Below, piece after piece: positions 15,472 to 24,338 of a stretch of 64,000 nt of DNA (its first letter is position 1; each line of letters starts with the position of its first letter). The translations under genes were made by a program, and so were the position numbers. The notes under the pieces were generated by a model. The model searched no databases. It worked only from the letters and a program-made list of their open reading frames with translations, and was not told the DNA's origin. The DNA is from JAWWPG01 sp033850885. Lineage in GTDB: Bacteria; Actinomycetota; Actinomycetes; Propionibacteriales; Nocardioidaceae. The DNA is taken from contig JAWWPG010000039.1 of assembly GCA_033850885.1 (NCBI GenBank), positions 62,001-126,000 on the forward strand, read 5' to 3'.

Positions 15472-16923
15472 TCAAGAGCTGTACTGCCAGGTGTCGCTTG
15501 CGCTGCCCCCGTCGGTGATCTCCCAGGCGGCCGGGTCGGTCTGAACATGGTTGGTGAAGTCCCACGTGTCGTGCACCTCACGGGAGTGGCCGGACAACGT
15601 TATGGTGCCGGCTCCGTCGTCGGAGATGGTGCCCTGGAGGTACTGCATCACCGGCTGCCGGAGTTCTGTGCTGAAGCCGTAGGACCAGTCGTAGCTCTCG
15701 CCGGGAACGAGGGGCAGCGAGTGTTGCGAAGTTCCGCTTCCCAGCCAGACCGCACCCGTGCGATAGGGGTTGTTGGGTGCTGAGCAGTAGCCGTTGGCGT
15801 GACGGTCACCGCCCATCCAGACGGTGTTTATCGGTAGTCCGTCCAGTGTGAGGTTGCTGGAGAGGAAGTCGGCGTACGACTGCCGCCACGTCTTGTAGCA
15901 CCAGATCTTGTCGATATCCAGACCAGTGTCGGACTCCCCCAGAAACGACTTGCCGCAGATCAGGATATTGAGTGCAGCGGGTTGAACCAGAAGGTCGCGC
16001 AGCCACGCGTCCTGGGGGGCCCCGAGGAACGTCTTGGCGCTGTCGTCAGGCGCCTCCCCGGGGGTGCGGTCCATCGACTCGGCATCCAGCAGCACGACCC
16101 TGATCCGAGGGTTCAGCAGGTACGAGCCGTAGGCCGACCTTTTGGGCTCGTTGGGGTCAGCCAGGGGGTGCAGGGCGAAGAACCTGCGCATGGCGATGAT
16201 GTTGGTCTGCCGGATCATGCTGTTGCCCGAGTTGCCGTTGTTCCCACTGATCTCGTGGTCGTCGGCCATCTGGTCCCAGCACCACTGCGACATGGCCGAA
16301 CGCATCTCGTCAAATTTCACGGTCTGCGCCTCGTAACACCCAAGGTGCCTCGTGTCGGGGTCCGTCGCCTTCAGGGCACTGCCCCAATACCCGTAGTCAC
16401 CGGTGAACCAGCCGAGGTCGGGATCGTATGCCTGCATGTCCCCCCACGCGAGCTGTATCGGATCAGTGTTTCCGACTGCTACCGGGTTTGCTTTGAGGTT
16501 GTTCTGGCACGAGCCGTACACGAACCTCCTGGTGAATGCGCCCACCGCGTTGGTCCTGAACCGAATCCGTGGTCCGACGAATACACCCGGGCTCGTCGAG
16601 AGCCTGGCGTAGTAGCGCGTGTCCGGGAGCAGCCCGGTCGCGGTGTGCTGCACGTAGGAGTCGGCGTCGATGATCCCGGGTACGTAGCCGACATCCCCGG
16701 TCGGGATACCCACCTTGGTAGCGGTCGCGGAGTAGGCCAGGCTGATGCTCGTTGCTCCCCCGGTGACCAGGTACGAGACGGTCGCTGTGGTGGTTGTCCT
16801 TGCCCCGGGCAGCGATATCAAACGACCCGCGTAGGTCGAGGCGCTAGTCGACCTCTGGGCGGCCCACGGCCAGGCGGACAGCGCCGCGGCGGTCAGGGCC
16901 CCTCTCCGGCTGATTGTCTGCAT
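15472..16923 (-). CDS. Tat-exported PhoD-like alkaline phosphatase
   Basis: A 483-residue PhoD-type phosphatase. The start chosen, MQTISRRGALTAAALSA, gives a twin-arginine signal. An N-terminal beta-sandwich domain (~30-135; TGLLPDTRYYARLS) precedes the metallophosphoesterase part: VYGSCQNN, WGDMQAYDPD, DQMADDHEISGNNG (DDHE metal/active-site motif), RVVLLDAESMD and WMGGDRHANGY. These match the calcium/iron PhoD family, which releases phosphate from diesters or monoesters outside the cell. It is divergent from the coupled pair at 17294. A second, different PhoD protein is at 34676. Confidence 0.85.
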   Translation of the reverse strand: MQTISRRGALTAAALSAWPWAAQRSTSASTYAGRLISLPGARTTTTATVSYLVTGGATSISLAYSATATKVGIPTGDVGYVPGIIDADSYVQHTATGLLPDTRYYARLSTSPGVFVGPRIRFRTNAVGAFTRRFVYGSCQNNLKANPVAVGNTDPIQLAWGDMQAYDPDLGWFTGDYGYWGSALKATDPDTRHLGCYEAQTVKFDEMRSAMSQWCWDQMADDHEISGNNGNSGNSMIRQTNIIAMRRFFALHPLADPNEPKRSAYGSYLLNPRIRVVLLDAESMDRTPGEAPDDSAKTFLGAPQDAWLRDLLVQPAALNILICGKSFLGESDTGLDIDKIWCYKTWRQSYADFLSSNLTLDGLPINTVWMGGDRHANGYCSAPNNPYRTGAVWLGSGTSQHSLPLVPGESYDWSYGFSTELRQPVMQYLQGTISDDGAGTITLSGHSREVHDTWDFTNHVQTDPAAWEITDGGSASDTWQYSS

Positions 16924-17293
16924 CTGAGTTCCTGGTCCCGTGATCCCGGACACAGCAATCCGCGGAGATCACTCGAGAAGTGGCAAGACGGTTCGACGCA
17001 AGGTCGACCGAAGAAGAATCCCTGAGGAGGCATTCGGCCAACGGGAGCCAAGCGGAGTCCGGGCCGAGCACCATGACGATTCGTTCTCGCCATTCTCACG
17101 CGATAACCGTTGATTGTCCAAAATCCCAGAAGTTCCCCGCCTGAACCGCGGCAGTCGCATCCCGTCCGGCGGCAAACCCTAGTCGGGAACCGTCTGAGCT
17201 ACCGAGGACGCTCCGGAACCTTGACGAAGCCGGAGCGTATGACACACCCTGTGAGAGCCAACCGGACCGGGCTATTCCGAGGGGGCGACTGTC
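16924..17293. other. Intergenic region between divergent genes
   Basis: About 370 bases separating the PhoD gene from the coupled pair at 17294. It contains a 7-bp inverted repeat, GCTCCGG (17210-17216) and CCGGAGC (17230-17236), about 60 bases before the plus-strand start. This could be an operator or attenuator. No credible gene was found. Confidence 0.4.
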
Positions 17294-17686
17294 ATGTCGT
17301 TCATGGTCGAGGTGTACAGCTCCGACGTCTCCCTGCTCACCGACTTCCATCCGACCATCAAGCCGCTCGCACGGGTCGCGACAGCTCCGGCGGAAGTGCT
17401 GGACGCTGCGTCGCTCGACCTCGACTTGGCCACTCTCGTCGGGGAGGTGTTCCGGATAGCGGCATCGTTCGGAGAGCTGGGCGGCGCGATCTCCGCAGTC
17501 GACGCGCTCGTCGGTCTCATGCAGCGCCGAAAGAAAACCGGAGTTACAACGACAGCCGAGGTAGTCGTCGATGGCACGAAGATCACTTTCAGCGGCGACC
17601 TGACTCCCGAGCAGCTCGCCGATCGCGTCCAGCGCGCCCGCGATGCGTTCGCAGCCGCCGCGGGAGCATCCCCGGGACCGCCGTGA
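17294..17686 (+). CDS. Small EACC1-like protein, partner of the downstream zincin-like protein
   Basis: A 130-residue protein. The N-terminal ~50 residues form an alpha/beta segment (SFMVEVYSSDVSLLTDF). A helical stretch (GELGGAISAVDALVGLMQRR) follows, then a beta-hairpin (VVVDGTKITFSGD) and a final helix (PEQLADRVQRARDAF). This order - alpha/beta, hydrophobic helix, basic xRRR, VDGxxI hairpin, helix - recalls the effector-associated constant component (EACC1) proteins of actinobacterial conflict systems. It is a resemblance in layout, not a proven homology. A GAGGGGG site precedes ATG. The stop overlaps the next gene's GTG (GTGA), so the two products are made in step. Confidence 0.6.
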   Translation: MSFMVEVYSSDVSLLTDFHPTIKPLARVATAPAEVLDAASLDLDLATLVGEVFRIAASFGELGGAISAVDALVGLMQRRKKTGVTTTAEVVVDGTKITFSGDLTPEQLADRVQRARDAFAAAAGASPGPP

Positions 17687-19176
17687 GCGGCGCGCACAAG
17701 ATCACCTGGTGGGGCGGCTTGGACCCCTATACGTTCGTCGTCTGGATCAGTGAGGACAAGGTCTTCGACTTCCCGAACCCGACGGAGTTCGAGCCGCTGT
17801 TCGTCCGGAGCCTCTTCCTGCCACCGGAGGCGGCCCACGTCGACTTCGTCAACTCGCTGACCGACCCGGCGCAACGCGTCACCGCCCTGACCGCGTTCTC
17901 CGCCTACGCGCACGAATGGAGACACTGGTACGACACCACGTCGACACCATGGGGTCTGGCGCGGATGGGTCAGCTGACCGCGTTCTACGCGACCCTCGTC
18001 AGCATCGAGCCGTGGCTGGACGACCAGGCCCTCGTGTTCGTGCCGCTCACGACGTGGGAGCAGGCACCGGAGCTCGCGCAGGACCTCGTGCCGGGACTCG
18101 AACGGATCGAGCCGGAGGTCAGCCGGATCCTCTCGAACGCGCTGAACGTGCTCCGGAAGTCCGATCATGCGTTGCGCGCCCACGCCACTATTGCTGGCCG
18201 GACCGTGTCCACGACGCAGATCGTCGAAGGACTGGCGATGCTCCAGCAGGAACTCTGCGTCGACGGGGTGTTCGGTGCCAAGGCCGCCGCCGACCTGAGA
18301 GCGTCAATCCGAGCCCCAGGTGGAGACGGGGTCTACTACACCGCGGTCGACGTGGTTGAGGACCGGTTCGGCCCAGACCGAGAGTCCCTCATCGCGGTTC
18401 TTGAAGCGGCGCTGCATGTTAACTACGGGGTCTACTCCACAACCACACCGCTAACCCCGGCCGAGCTACTGGCCGAGCTCGTCGCCATGCCCGAACCTAC
18501 GGACGACACGCCACTATCGGAACGCATCGACGCCACCGTGTTCCGCTTCCAAGGGTTCAATCGTCGCGATGCCTTCGACATGACCTACGAGGTCTCCGCC
18601 AAGACTCTCGACCAAGTGACCGCCGCTGCAGTCCAGACACCGGACGGCGGGTCCGCCAAGCACGTCCGCACAGTTCTCGCGTCCGCGGTGCGGGCGGCGT
18701 TCACGTGGAGCGCCGCCGCCCGACACCGTCATGATCTCGGAGACGACATCTTGTTGGACGCCGTCCCGCAACCGGCACCGTACTCGCTGCCCGCACCGGT
18801 AGTGATCGAGGGCTATCCCGGCCGAATGACTCTCAAGAGCCAGTTCGCCAACTCGCACATCACTCGTCTCGCCGGCGCAGAAGGCCCGGGCCGAGCGTTC
18901 CTCAAGGCCTATGGGGACGCCGTAGCGGACCCAGCACTCATGGACACCGACGAGACATTCGTGTCGTCCGTGCTGTGGACCCCCACACCTGACACGGGCG
19001 AGACGGCCATCCCTTACTTGGAGCTCCTCGGCGTGGTCCGCGAGCTCTTGTATTGGAGAGGCATTACCTTCGGGCCGGGAGCCATCTCCCCAATCACCTA
19101 TTTCAGCACCACCGTCGCGGAGGCTGAGGCGCGTGGGCAACAACTGGTCGGCCAAACCAACGGCGGCGCCCGCTGA
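17683..19176 (+). CDS. Zincin-like protein with HExxH motif, unknown function
   Basis: A 497-residue protein not matched to a known family. Its clearest motif is HEWRHWYD at ~77-84, an HExxH zinc-protease signature on a predicted helix (TAFSAYAHEWRHWYD). About 100 residues later IVEGLAMLQQE offers Glu 182 or 190 as the third ligand, as in gluzincins. No signal peptide or membrane helix is seen, so it acts in the cytosol. GTG 17683 was chosen because it overlaps the upstream stop; the open frame extends further upstream but is Arg-rich and unlike protein there. Likely a peptidase effector regulated by the small partner. A 12-bp hairpin follows the gene. Confidence 0.6.
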   Translation: MSGAHKITWWGGLDPYTFVVWISEDKVFDFPNPTEFEPLFVRSLFLPPEAAHVDFVNSLTDPAQRVTALTAFSAYAHEWRHWYDTTSTPWGLARMGQLTAFYATLVSIEPWLDDQALVFVPLTTWEQAPELAQDLVPGLERIEPEVSRILSNALNVLRKSDHALRAHATIAGRTVSTTQIVEGLAMLQQELCVDGVFGAKAAADLRASIRAPGGDGVYYTAVDVVEDRFGPDRESLIAVLEAALHVNYGVYSTTTPLTPAELLAELVAMPEPTDDTPLSERIDATVFRFQGFNRRDAFDMTYEVSAKTLDQVTAAAVQTPDGGSAKHVRTVLASAVRAAFTWSAAARHRHDLGDDILLDAVPQPAPYSLPAPVVIEGYPGRMTLKSQFANSHITRLAGAEGPGRAFLKAYGDAVADPALMDTDETFVSSVLWTPTPDTGETAIPYLELLGVVRELLYWRGITFGPGAISPITYFSTTVAEAEARGQQLVGQTNGGAR

Positions 19177-19229
19177 CCGGTCTGCCCGCTTCGGACTCCC
19201 GAGATGTTCACGCCCAGGCGGCGGCTCCA

Positions 19230-19265
19230 GGGTCCGCACAGATCTGGGTCGGCCTGTGCGGACCC
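19230..19265. terminator. 12-bp hairpin between convergent genes
   Basis: GGGTCCGCACAG and CTGTGCGGACCC pair perfectly around a 12-base loop, 54 bases past the zincin-like stop and 24 bases from the convergent propeller-gene stop. It is likely a bidirectional terminator. Confidence 0.7.
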
Positions 19266-19288
19266 CGCAGGGCCTTTGCATGCTGAGC

Positions 19289-20434
19289 TCAGCGTGCGAC
19301 GATGCCTTCGCCGCCAACGGCGTCGGGCACGGTCACCGAACCGACTGCTGTGAGGGATCCGTCCGCATGGACCTTGAAGCCATCCACATTCCCTTCCGCG
19401 CCGGTCTGGACGTACAGGTACGCACCGTCCGGGTTCGCGTCGGCGTCAACCGTGCCGGCGTCCGTCGTGGTCTGGCCGAGCAGTGACACGGTTCCGTCAT
19501 GTGCACTCGAGAAGCCGGACTCCGACGCGCTACCGGCATTCGACGCGTATAGAAAGGCATCCGCCCGCGTCACCCAGCACGTCGCCATTTGGCCGGTCGG
19601 CTGCGACGAGAGCTGACTGAGACTGCCGTTCGCGTGGACGCTGTAAGTCGTCAAGGAGCCGATCCCGGTCTCGGTAACCGCGAGGTGACCGGCACGGTCG
19701 AACGTGAAGCCGAACGGGACGCTACCGTCCTTGGTCGTGACAACCGGACTGTCTGAGACACGCCCCGACGCGGCAACGCGGAATACGTCGATCGAGTTCG
19801 TGTTCGCCTTCGTGGTGACGATCAGCTGATGACCTGACGGGGTGAAGCCGACCTGGCCCGGCGTGTTTGTGAACTCCGGAGTCGCCGTGGCGTCGAGGCC
19901 GAGTGGCCGGTTCCAGGAAGGGACCCTGTGGAGTCGGCGGTCATCGATCACATAACCCTGGACTGACCCGCCTTGACGCGCGTTCAAGACGTAGACGGTG
20001 CGGCCGTGAGTTGTCACGCTGACGGGGAACGTACCACCCGAGTTGACGACCTGGAGCAAGCGCAAGGACGTACCCTCGACTGCGAAGATGCTGACGTTGT
20101 CGCTGCCTGCGTTCACCGCGAGGAGCAGGTGGTGAACACGGTCATACGTCAAAGCGCCCTCAGATGCGGTGTGGTCGACCACAGCCCCGCTCAGCGCACC
20201 GCCACTGCCACCGGTCGGGTACTTGTGCTTCAATGTCAACGAGCCGCCTGCCTCGCGCTGGTAGGCAACGATGTAGTTGCCCGCAACCCCGTCGGTGGCA
20301 ACGAACACCGCGTGGGCGGAAGCCTCTGCGGCGCGCGGAGCGGCGTGCGCTGCATCAGCGCTCGGCGTTGCTAGCGAGAGGCCGGCGGCCAGGCTGATCG
20401 CGACGGCCGCGGTGAAACGTGCGGAGTTCTTCAC
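19289..20434 (-). CDS. Secreted lactonase-type beta-propeller protein
   Basis: A 381-residue exported protein of the 6-phosphogluconolactonase-like seven-bladed propeller type. GTG 20434 is preferred over an upstream ATG because AGGAGG lies exactly seven bases before it and the product then begins with a clean signal peptide (KNSARFTAAVAISLAAG, cleavage near ADAAHA). Blades repeat patterns such as LLLAVNAGSDNVSIF, VYVLNARQGGSVQGY and FLYASNAGSASESGF. Secreted members rarely act as true lactonases, so the enzymatic role is open. The gene is monocistronic. Confidence 0.8.
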   Translation of the reverse strand: MKNSARFTAAVAISLAAGLSLATPSADAAHAAPRAAEASAHAVFVATDGVAGNYIVAYQREAGGSLTLKHKYPTGGSGGALSGAVVDHTASEGALTYDRVHHLLLAVNAGSDNVSIFAVEGTSLRLLQVVNSGGTFPVSVTTHGRTVYVLNARQGGSVQGYVIDDRRLHRVPSWNRPLGLDATATPEFTNTPGQVGFTPSGHQLIVTTKANTNSIDVFRVAASGRVSDSPVVTTKDGSVPFGFTFDRAGHLAVTETGIGSLTTYSVHANGSLSQLSSQPTGQMATCWVTRADAFLYASNAGSASESGFSSAHDGTVSLLGQTTTDAGTVDADANPDGAYLYVQTGAEGNVDGFKVHADGSLTAVGSVTVPDAVGGEGIVAR

Positions 20435-20703
20435 GGGTGGTCCTCCTGAGGGTTCTTTGACGAAGCACGTCAATGTGCTCAGCAGGTTAGCGTTGAACTC
20501 TGCCCGGTTGTCTCAGAAAGTCGCCCGGACCAGGTCTCTTAATGGAGCCGTAAGACTTCTCACGGTTTGGTGACGCAGCCTCAGGCTCCGACCTGCTCAA
20601 GGCGAGGCGCATCGGTGCCGCGAGACCTCCATGACGGCGTACTCGATGGTCAGGCGGCACCGTCAATGGTCAGGGCTGGCCAAACGGAACGCCTGCGCCC
20701 ATG

Positions 20704-21102
20704 TCAGCTGGACCAGAACTCGTCCGCGGAATACTGGTCCACGTGGGCATCCCAGAACTCCGTCACCTTGCCGTCTCGAAGGTGAAGGACATGGGTCCCA
20801 CGGCCCTGGTAGCTGTTGCCGTTGCGTGTCGCCGACTCGGTGACGATGGCAACGCCGTGCTCGCCGTTGGCCAGCAGGTCATGCACCTCCACCGACGACG
20901 TTCCTCCGCTCAGCTCCTGCAGTTTGCCAAAGAAGCCAAAGACTTCTTCCTTTCCCGTGTAGTCGCCCGCGATGGGACTACGTCCTGAAACGTGCCACAC
21001 CACGTCGTCCGCGAAAAGCTCGTTGATCGTGTCCATGTCACCAGCCCCGTATGCCGCGTAGCCGCGTCTGAGCAGGTCCAGGTTCGGGTGGTCGGCCATC
21101 AT
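20704..21102 (-). CDS. SnoaL-like (NTF2-fold) protein
   Basis: A 132-residue NTF2-fold protein. The opening NLDLLRRGYAAYGAGDMDTI, then FADDVVWHVSGRSPIAGDYTG and the late GKVTEFWDAHVDQY are classic for SnoaL-like/ketosteroid-isomerase-like proteins. Such proteins bind small hydrophobic molecules in a cone-shaped pocket; many have no known reaction. Two adjacent ATGs (21102 and 21099) can serve as start. It lies 80 bases downstream of the frameshifted peptidase on the same strand and may share its transcript. Confidence 0.82.
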   Translation of the reverse strand: MMADHPNLDLLRRGYAAYGAGDMDTINELFADDVVWHVSGRSPIAGDYTGKEEVFGFFGKLQELSGGTSSVEVHDLLANGEHGVAIVTESATRNGNSYQGRGTHVLHLRDGKVTEFWDAHVDQYSADEFWSS

Positions 21103-21182
21103 GCCTCCTGTCGTGATCCGTCATTCCAGCGTATCCCTGATGGGCCGCGCCAGGCTCTGGGTTCAGGACCTGCCCGGTCCCG

Positions 21183-21916
21183 TTAGGGCTGGAACAGTTT
21201 CCAGTGCCCCTCGGAGACGACTTGGGCGGCGCCGTCGACCACCCGGATGGCGGTCTCATCGTCGATCGCATACGTCGGCGCAGGAATCCGCGCCGCCCAC
21301 CTCTCTGCGTTGGCCAACGAAGCGTCGGGTGGTCCGCGTGCTCCAGGTGCGGGATCACCGCGAAGTCAACGAGTCCCGCTCCCTGTCCCGTGACCAGGAT
21401 TCTATCGACGTCACCCTGGGACGTGGCGAAGACGATGTCCTCCGACTTCAGCGGTCCATCGTTGCCGCGCGGCGGTTGGTCGTAGGTCTCGACGAAGGTA
21501 GAGGTAGCAGCCATGCTCCCGGCGCTCACCCCCACGTAGACCGCCTCGGAGCGCAGCGTCGGCAGGAGATCGGTCAAACCTGAGCGCCGCATCCAGTTGG
21601 CGAGAAACAGGGGGTCGCCGCCCCATACCAGCAGGGCGTCGGCGTTGCGGACCGTTGGCACCCAAACAGCCTCCTCGATGCTCGGCAGCGCCGTCAGCTC
21701 CAGGACCCCCAACGACTTCCAACCCAGTTCACACAACGGCGATCCAGCCTTGCCGCAGATCGCCCGCCAGGCCATTCCAGGCCCGCCGGGGAAGGGGTAG
21801 ACGGCGGTGGGGATAAAGAGGGCGCTGGCCTCGGCGATCGGTTTTTCCAGCAGGTCAACCAGCGCATTGTTGATGCTGCTGTTCTTGATCCCGGCCGATG
21901 TGAGGAGAGCTCTCAT
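21183..21916 (-). pseudogene. Frameshifted S51-family (dipeptidase E-like) peptidase
   Basis: The first ~190 codons encode an intact class-I-amidotransferase-like fold of peptidase family S51: MRALLTSAGIKNSSINNAL, ALLVWGGDPLFLANWM and the nucleophile elbow YVGVSAGSMAA. At about 21330 (after HLEHADHP) the frame shifts. The expected continuation SLANAERWAARIPAPTYA, ending HWKLFQP and a stop at 21183, is read in another frame. The span is one base short of a multiple of three, consistent with loss of one base. Without the shift the protein would be ~244 residues, normal for the family. The change could be true inactivation or a sequencing error. Confidence 0.75.
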
Positions 21917-21947
21917 GTTCTTAGAGTTGTCGCCCGGGGTCCCGTCG

Positions 21948-22268
21948 TCATTTCGATTCCGCCACCGCCACCAGCTCTAGCATCCGCTGCGCGAGAGCCC
22001 GCGCTGCGGGTAGGCCGAGCGGATGGCCTCCGCCGATGTAGAGCATGGGCGGGTAAGACTCAGTGCCTCCTGACTCAGTGAGCTGGCAGAGCACCGCGTA
22101 GACCTGGTCGCCCATGGCGTCGAGGACCATGTACGTGTCGGACAGATGCGTGGAGGTGTTGTCCGGGTTGCCTAGCCGCTGGTCACTGGGCCGGTGCTTG
22201 AAACACCAGGACGGACACACGGTTTGGTCGCCCTGGTATGGGACGAGTCTGAGCGGAGACTTCCGCAA
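21948..22268 (-). CDS. Small CPSWC-motif protein (DUF6907-like)
   Basis: A 106-residue soluble protein. TVCPSWCFKHRPSDQ at the N-terminus gives a CxxxC-x2-H group that may bind zinc and resembles the actinobacterial DUF6907 proteins. The C-terminal half ends with a helix LGLPAARALAQRMLELVAVA. The start is a TTG at 22268 with AAAGG upstream. A SigB/SigF-type promoter on the same strand (22403-22379) lies about 110 bases ahead, so it is probably stress-induced. Its function is unknown. Confidence 0.6.
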   Translation of the reverse strand: MRKSPLRLVPYQGDQTVCPSWCFKHRPSDQRLGNPDNTSTHLSDTYMVLDAMGDQVYAVLCQLTESGGTESYPPMLYIGGGHPLGLPAARALAQRMLELVAVAESK

Positions 22269-22378
22269 GTGGATTGCCTTTCGATGGTCGGGCCCTTGGG
22301 ACCTGCCAGGAGAAATTCCTCCTCGCCTGGTCCGGAACCCCCGATGTGCCCAGGGGTGGTTGACCCGTTAATTACTAG

Positions 22379-22403
22379 ATACCCTTAAACCAGAGGTTTG
22401 AAC
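22379..22403 (-). promoter_or_regulatory. SigB/SigF-type promoter
   Basis: On the minus strand GTTC, 15 bases, GGGTAT. It is strikingly similar over about 35 bases to the promoter at 9539: both have CAA-x-CCTCT in the spacer and GGGTATCTAG at the -10. It reads toward the CPSWC-motif gene. Confidence 0.5.
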
Positions 22404-22459
22404 CATCTAATAGCAGTTTTCCCAAGATTGGGAGGAACTCACCCGATTGAGCGATGCCT

Positions 22460-23716
22460 TCACCGGCGTACGGCCAGGTACCGCGCGAGGTCATCGATAA
22501 CCTCGCGCGCGTCGTCCTCGATGCCGTGCAGGAACGTGGACTTACGCCGCCGTAGGACGGGCAGCCCGAGCGCATACAGTCCAGGGCTGTCGACCACCCC
22601 GCCCTCGTGGCGCAGCTGGCCCTTCGCGTCGAGCACCGGTACCTCGAGCCAGGTGTAGTCGGGCCGATAGCCGGTCGCCCACACGACCGTACCGATCTCG
22701 CCGCTGTGCAGGTCGAGCTGCAGGCGTTTCGACTCAGGCACCCGCGTGGGTTCGAAGTGCTCAGGCGAGCCAATCGCGCTATCGCGCCCGTGGGTCCGAG
22801 CCCACTCGTCGAAAATGCCCAGGAGGCGCCTCATCTTAAGGTCCGCCAGCGAGACCATGTTACGCAGGCCACCGGAGAACTGTGCCTGTCCGTCACGGAC
22901 GGTTCCCCAGCGGCCCACCAGCTCGATGTCCATGTCCGCGAGCGCGTTGAGATCGAGCGTAGCCCGCTCGGGAGTCCCCGCGAGTTGCGGCGACGGTAGC
23001 CGCCGGGCGCGGGTGAGGTCGTCGATCTCGTCGTAGCGCTCGTCCCACACACCCGACGCATCCATCCACCACAGCACGTCCTGCCCGCGGTAGGTGCGCG
23101 GCATCCGGACGTGCTCCCCGACCGAGAGTGTCACCGGCCGGCCCGATCGCCTCAGCTCGGCTGCCAGCTGGACGCCGGTCGCCGACGCTCCGACCATGAG
23201 CACGCCTCCGTCGGGGAGCTGGGTGGGGTTGCGGTAGTCGAACGGCGTCAGCTGCTCGACGGATGCCGGGACCGCATCGCGGAAGCCCGGCACCGTCGGT
23301 TGGTTGCAAGCACCGGTCGCGATGACCACTGTCCGGCAGCGCATCTCACCACGACACGTCGTCACGTCGTAACCGTCGCCCGTCCGTCGCACGGACGTGA
23401 CGCCGACGCCGGTCCGGACGGGGGCTCGCGAGACCGAGGCGAAGTGCTCGATGAGCTCGACCACTTCGCCCATCGTCATGTACCCGTCAGGATCCGTCCC
23501 CTCGTAGCGATGACCCGGGAGGTTGCTCAGCCGGTTCGGGGTGAGCAGTCGCAGCGAGTCCCAACGCTCACGCCGCCAAGAGTTCGCCACCTCCCCGCGC
23601 TCGAGCACGACATGGTCGATCGAACGCTCGCTGAGGAAGTGGCTGGCTGCCAGGCCGGCGTGGCCGGCGCCGATGACGACCGTGGTGACGCGCTCGACGG
23701 CTTCGCTCTCAGACAA
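22460..23716 (-). CDS. FAD/NAD(P)-dependent monooxygenase-like oxidoreductase
   Basis: A 418-residue flavoprotein of the flavin-containing monooxygenase/YhdS-like group. It has the FAD Rossmann motif GAGHAGLAAS near residue 18, a second dinucleotide motif GASATGVQLAAEL near 185 for NADPH, and the ATG segment VVIATGACNQP and VWATGYRPDY. The WRRERWDSLRLLTPNRLSNL stretch is typical of this group. The start overlaps the upstream OsmC stop by 8 bases, so the pair is coupled and may handle reactive or xenobiotic substrates. The exact substrate is unknown. Confidence 0.85.
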   Translation of the reverse strand: MSESEAVERVTTVVIGAGHAGLAASHFLSERSIDHVVLERGEVANSWRRERWDSLRLLTPNRLSNLPGHRYEGTDPDGYMTMGEVVELIEHFASVSRAPVRTGVGVTSVRRTGDGYDVTTCRGEMRCRTVVIATGACNQPTVPGFRDAVPASVEQLTPFDYRNPTQLPDGGVLMVGASATGVQLAAELRRSGRPVTLSVGEHVRMPRTYRGQDVLWWMDASGVWDERYDEIDDLTRARRLPSPQLAGTPERATLDLNALADMDIELVGRWGTVRDGQAQFSGGLRNMVSLADLKMRRLLGIFDEWARTHGRDSAIGSPEHFEPTRVPESKRLQLDLHSGEIGTVVWATGYRPDYTWLEVPVLDAKGQLRHEGGVVDSPGLYALGLPVLRRRKSTFLHGIEDDAREVIDDLARYLAVRR

Positions 23717-24257
23717 CCTCGACGGTCACGTCCGTGGGGTTCGTCAAGGCGTCGAAGACCGCAGAACGCTTCTGGGACTGGGCCACCAACGCTTCGATAT
23801 CCTCCGGCGAGGCGTCCGCGTCGATGTTGAAGGTCACCTTGACGCCGTTGAAGCCGTTGCGGACATCACGGTCCACGCCCAGCATGCCGCGAATGTCGTG
23901 GTTGCCTTCGACCGTCGACTCGATCGAATGCAGCTGGATGCCACGGTTCTGCGCCACGGACGCGACGCCGGCCGTCAGGCAGCTCGCCAGCCCGACCAAG
24001 AGGTACTCGATCGGCGTGATGCCGTTGTCCTCGGCCGCGAAGACCTCGGGGTGGTCGGCGTCGAACACCGTCTCGGTCCTGTGCTGCTGCTCCTCGCCGA
24101 GACCGAAGAAGTTCTGGATCGTCGTGGTGCTGTGGACGCCCCTCTGCCACCTGGAGGATGCCCGCCAGGTAAACTGGGCCGCCTCAGGCGCCCCCTTCAG
24201 TACCTCGCGTGCGTCGAGCAGTGCCTGCACGTTGACTCCGTTGTCGGTCGTGGTCAT
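23709..24257 (-). CDS. OsmC-family protein
   Basis: A 182-residue OsmC/YhfA-type protein. The motifs TPIEYLLVGLASCLTAGVAS (with the peroxidatic Cys) and DIRGMLGVDRDVRNGF are family-typical. In the second conserved position the usual Cys of the segment before VFDALTNP reads Ser (KRSAVFDAL), so the two-cysteine peroxidase mechanism may be altered. Members reduce organic hydroperoxides with dithiol partners or store sulfur compounds. The gene diverges from metX by 81 bases and overlaps the flavoprotein gene. Confidence 0.85.
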   Translation of the reverse strand: MTTTDNGVNVQALLDAREVLKGAPEAAQFTWRASSRWQRGVHSTTTIQNFFGLGEEQQHRTETVFDADHPEVFAAEDNGITPIEYLLVGLASCLTAGVASVAQNRGIQLHSIESTVEGNHDIRGMLGVDRDVRNGFNGVKVTFNIDADASPEDIEALVAQSQKRSAVFDALTNPTDVTVEVV

Positions 24258-24338
24258 GTCGTGTGGTGCCCCTTTTCTCTGTAATCTCTAGCGGGTTACC
24301 TGACAATATAACCGACTGGAAGGGCTGGGATCGCGCTC

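Noticed and set aside
17110..17682. Upstream extension of the zincin-like frame
   Set aside because: It is Arg-rich and overlaps the small partner gene in another frame; the GTGA overlap marks a better start.
24258..24338. SAM riboswitch ahead of metX
   Set aside because: The 81-base divergent gap is too short and has no recognisable SAM-binding core.
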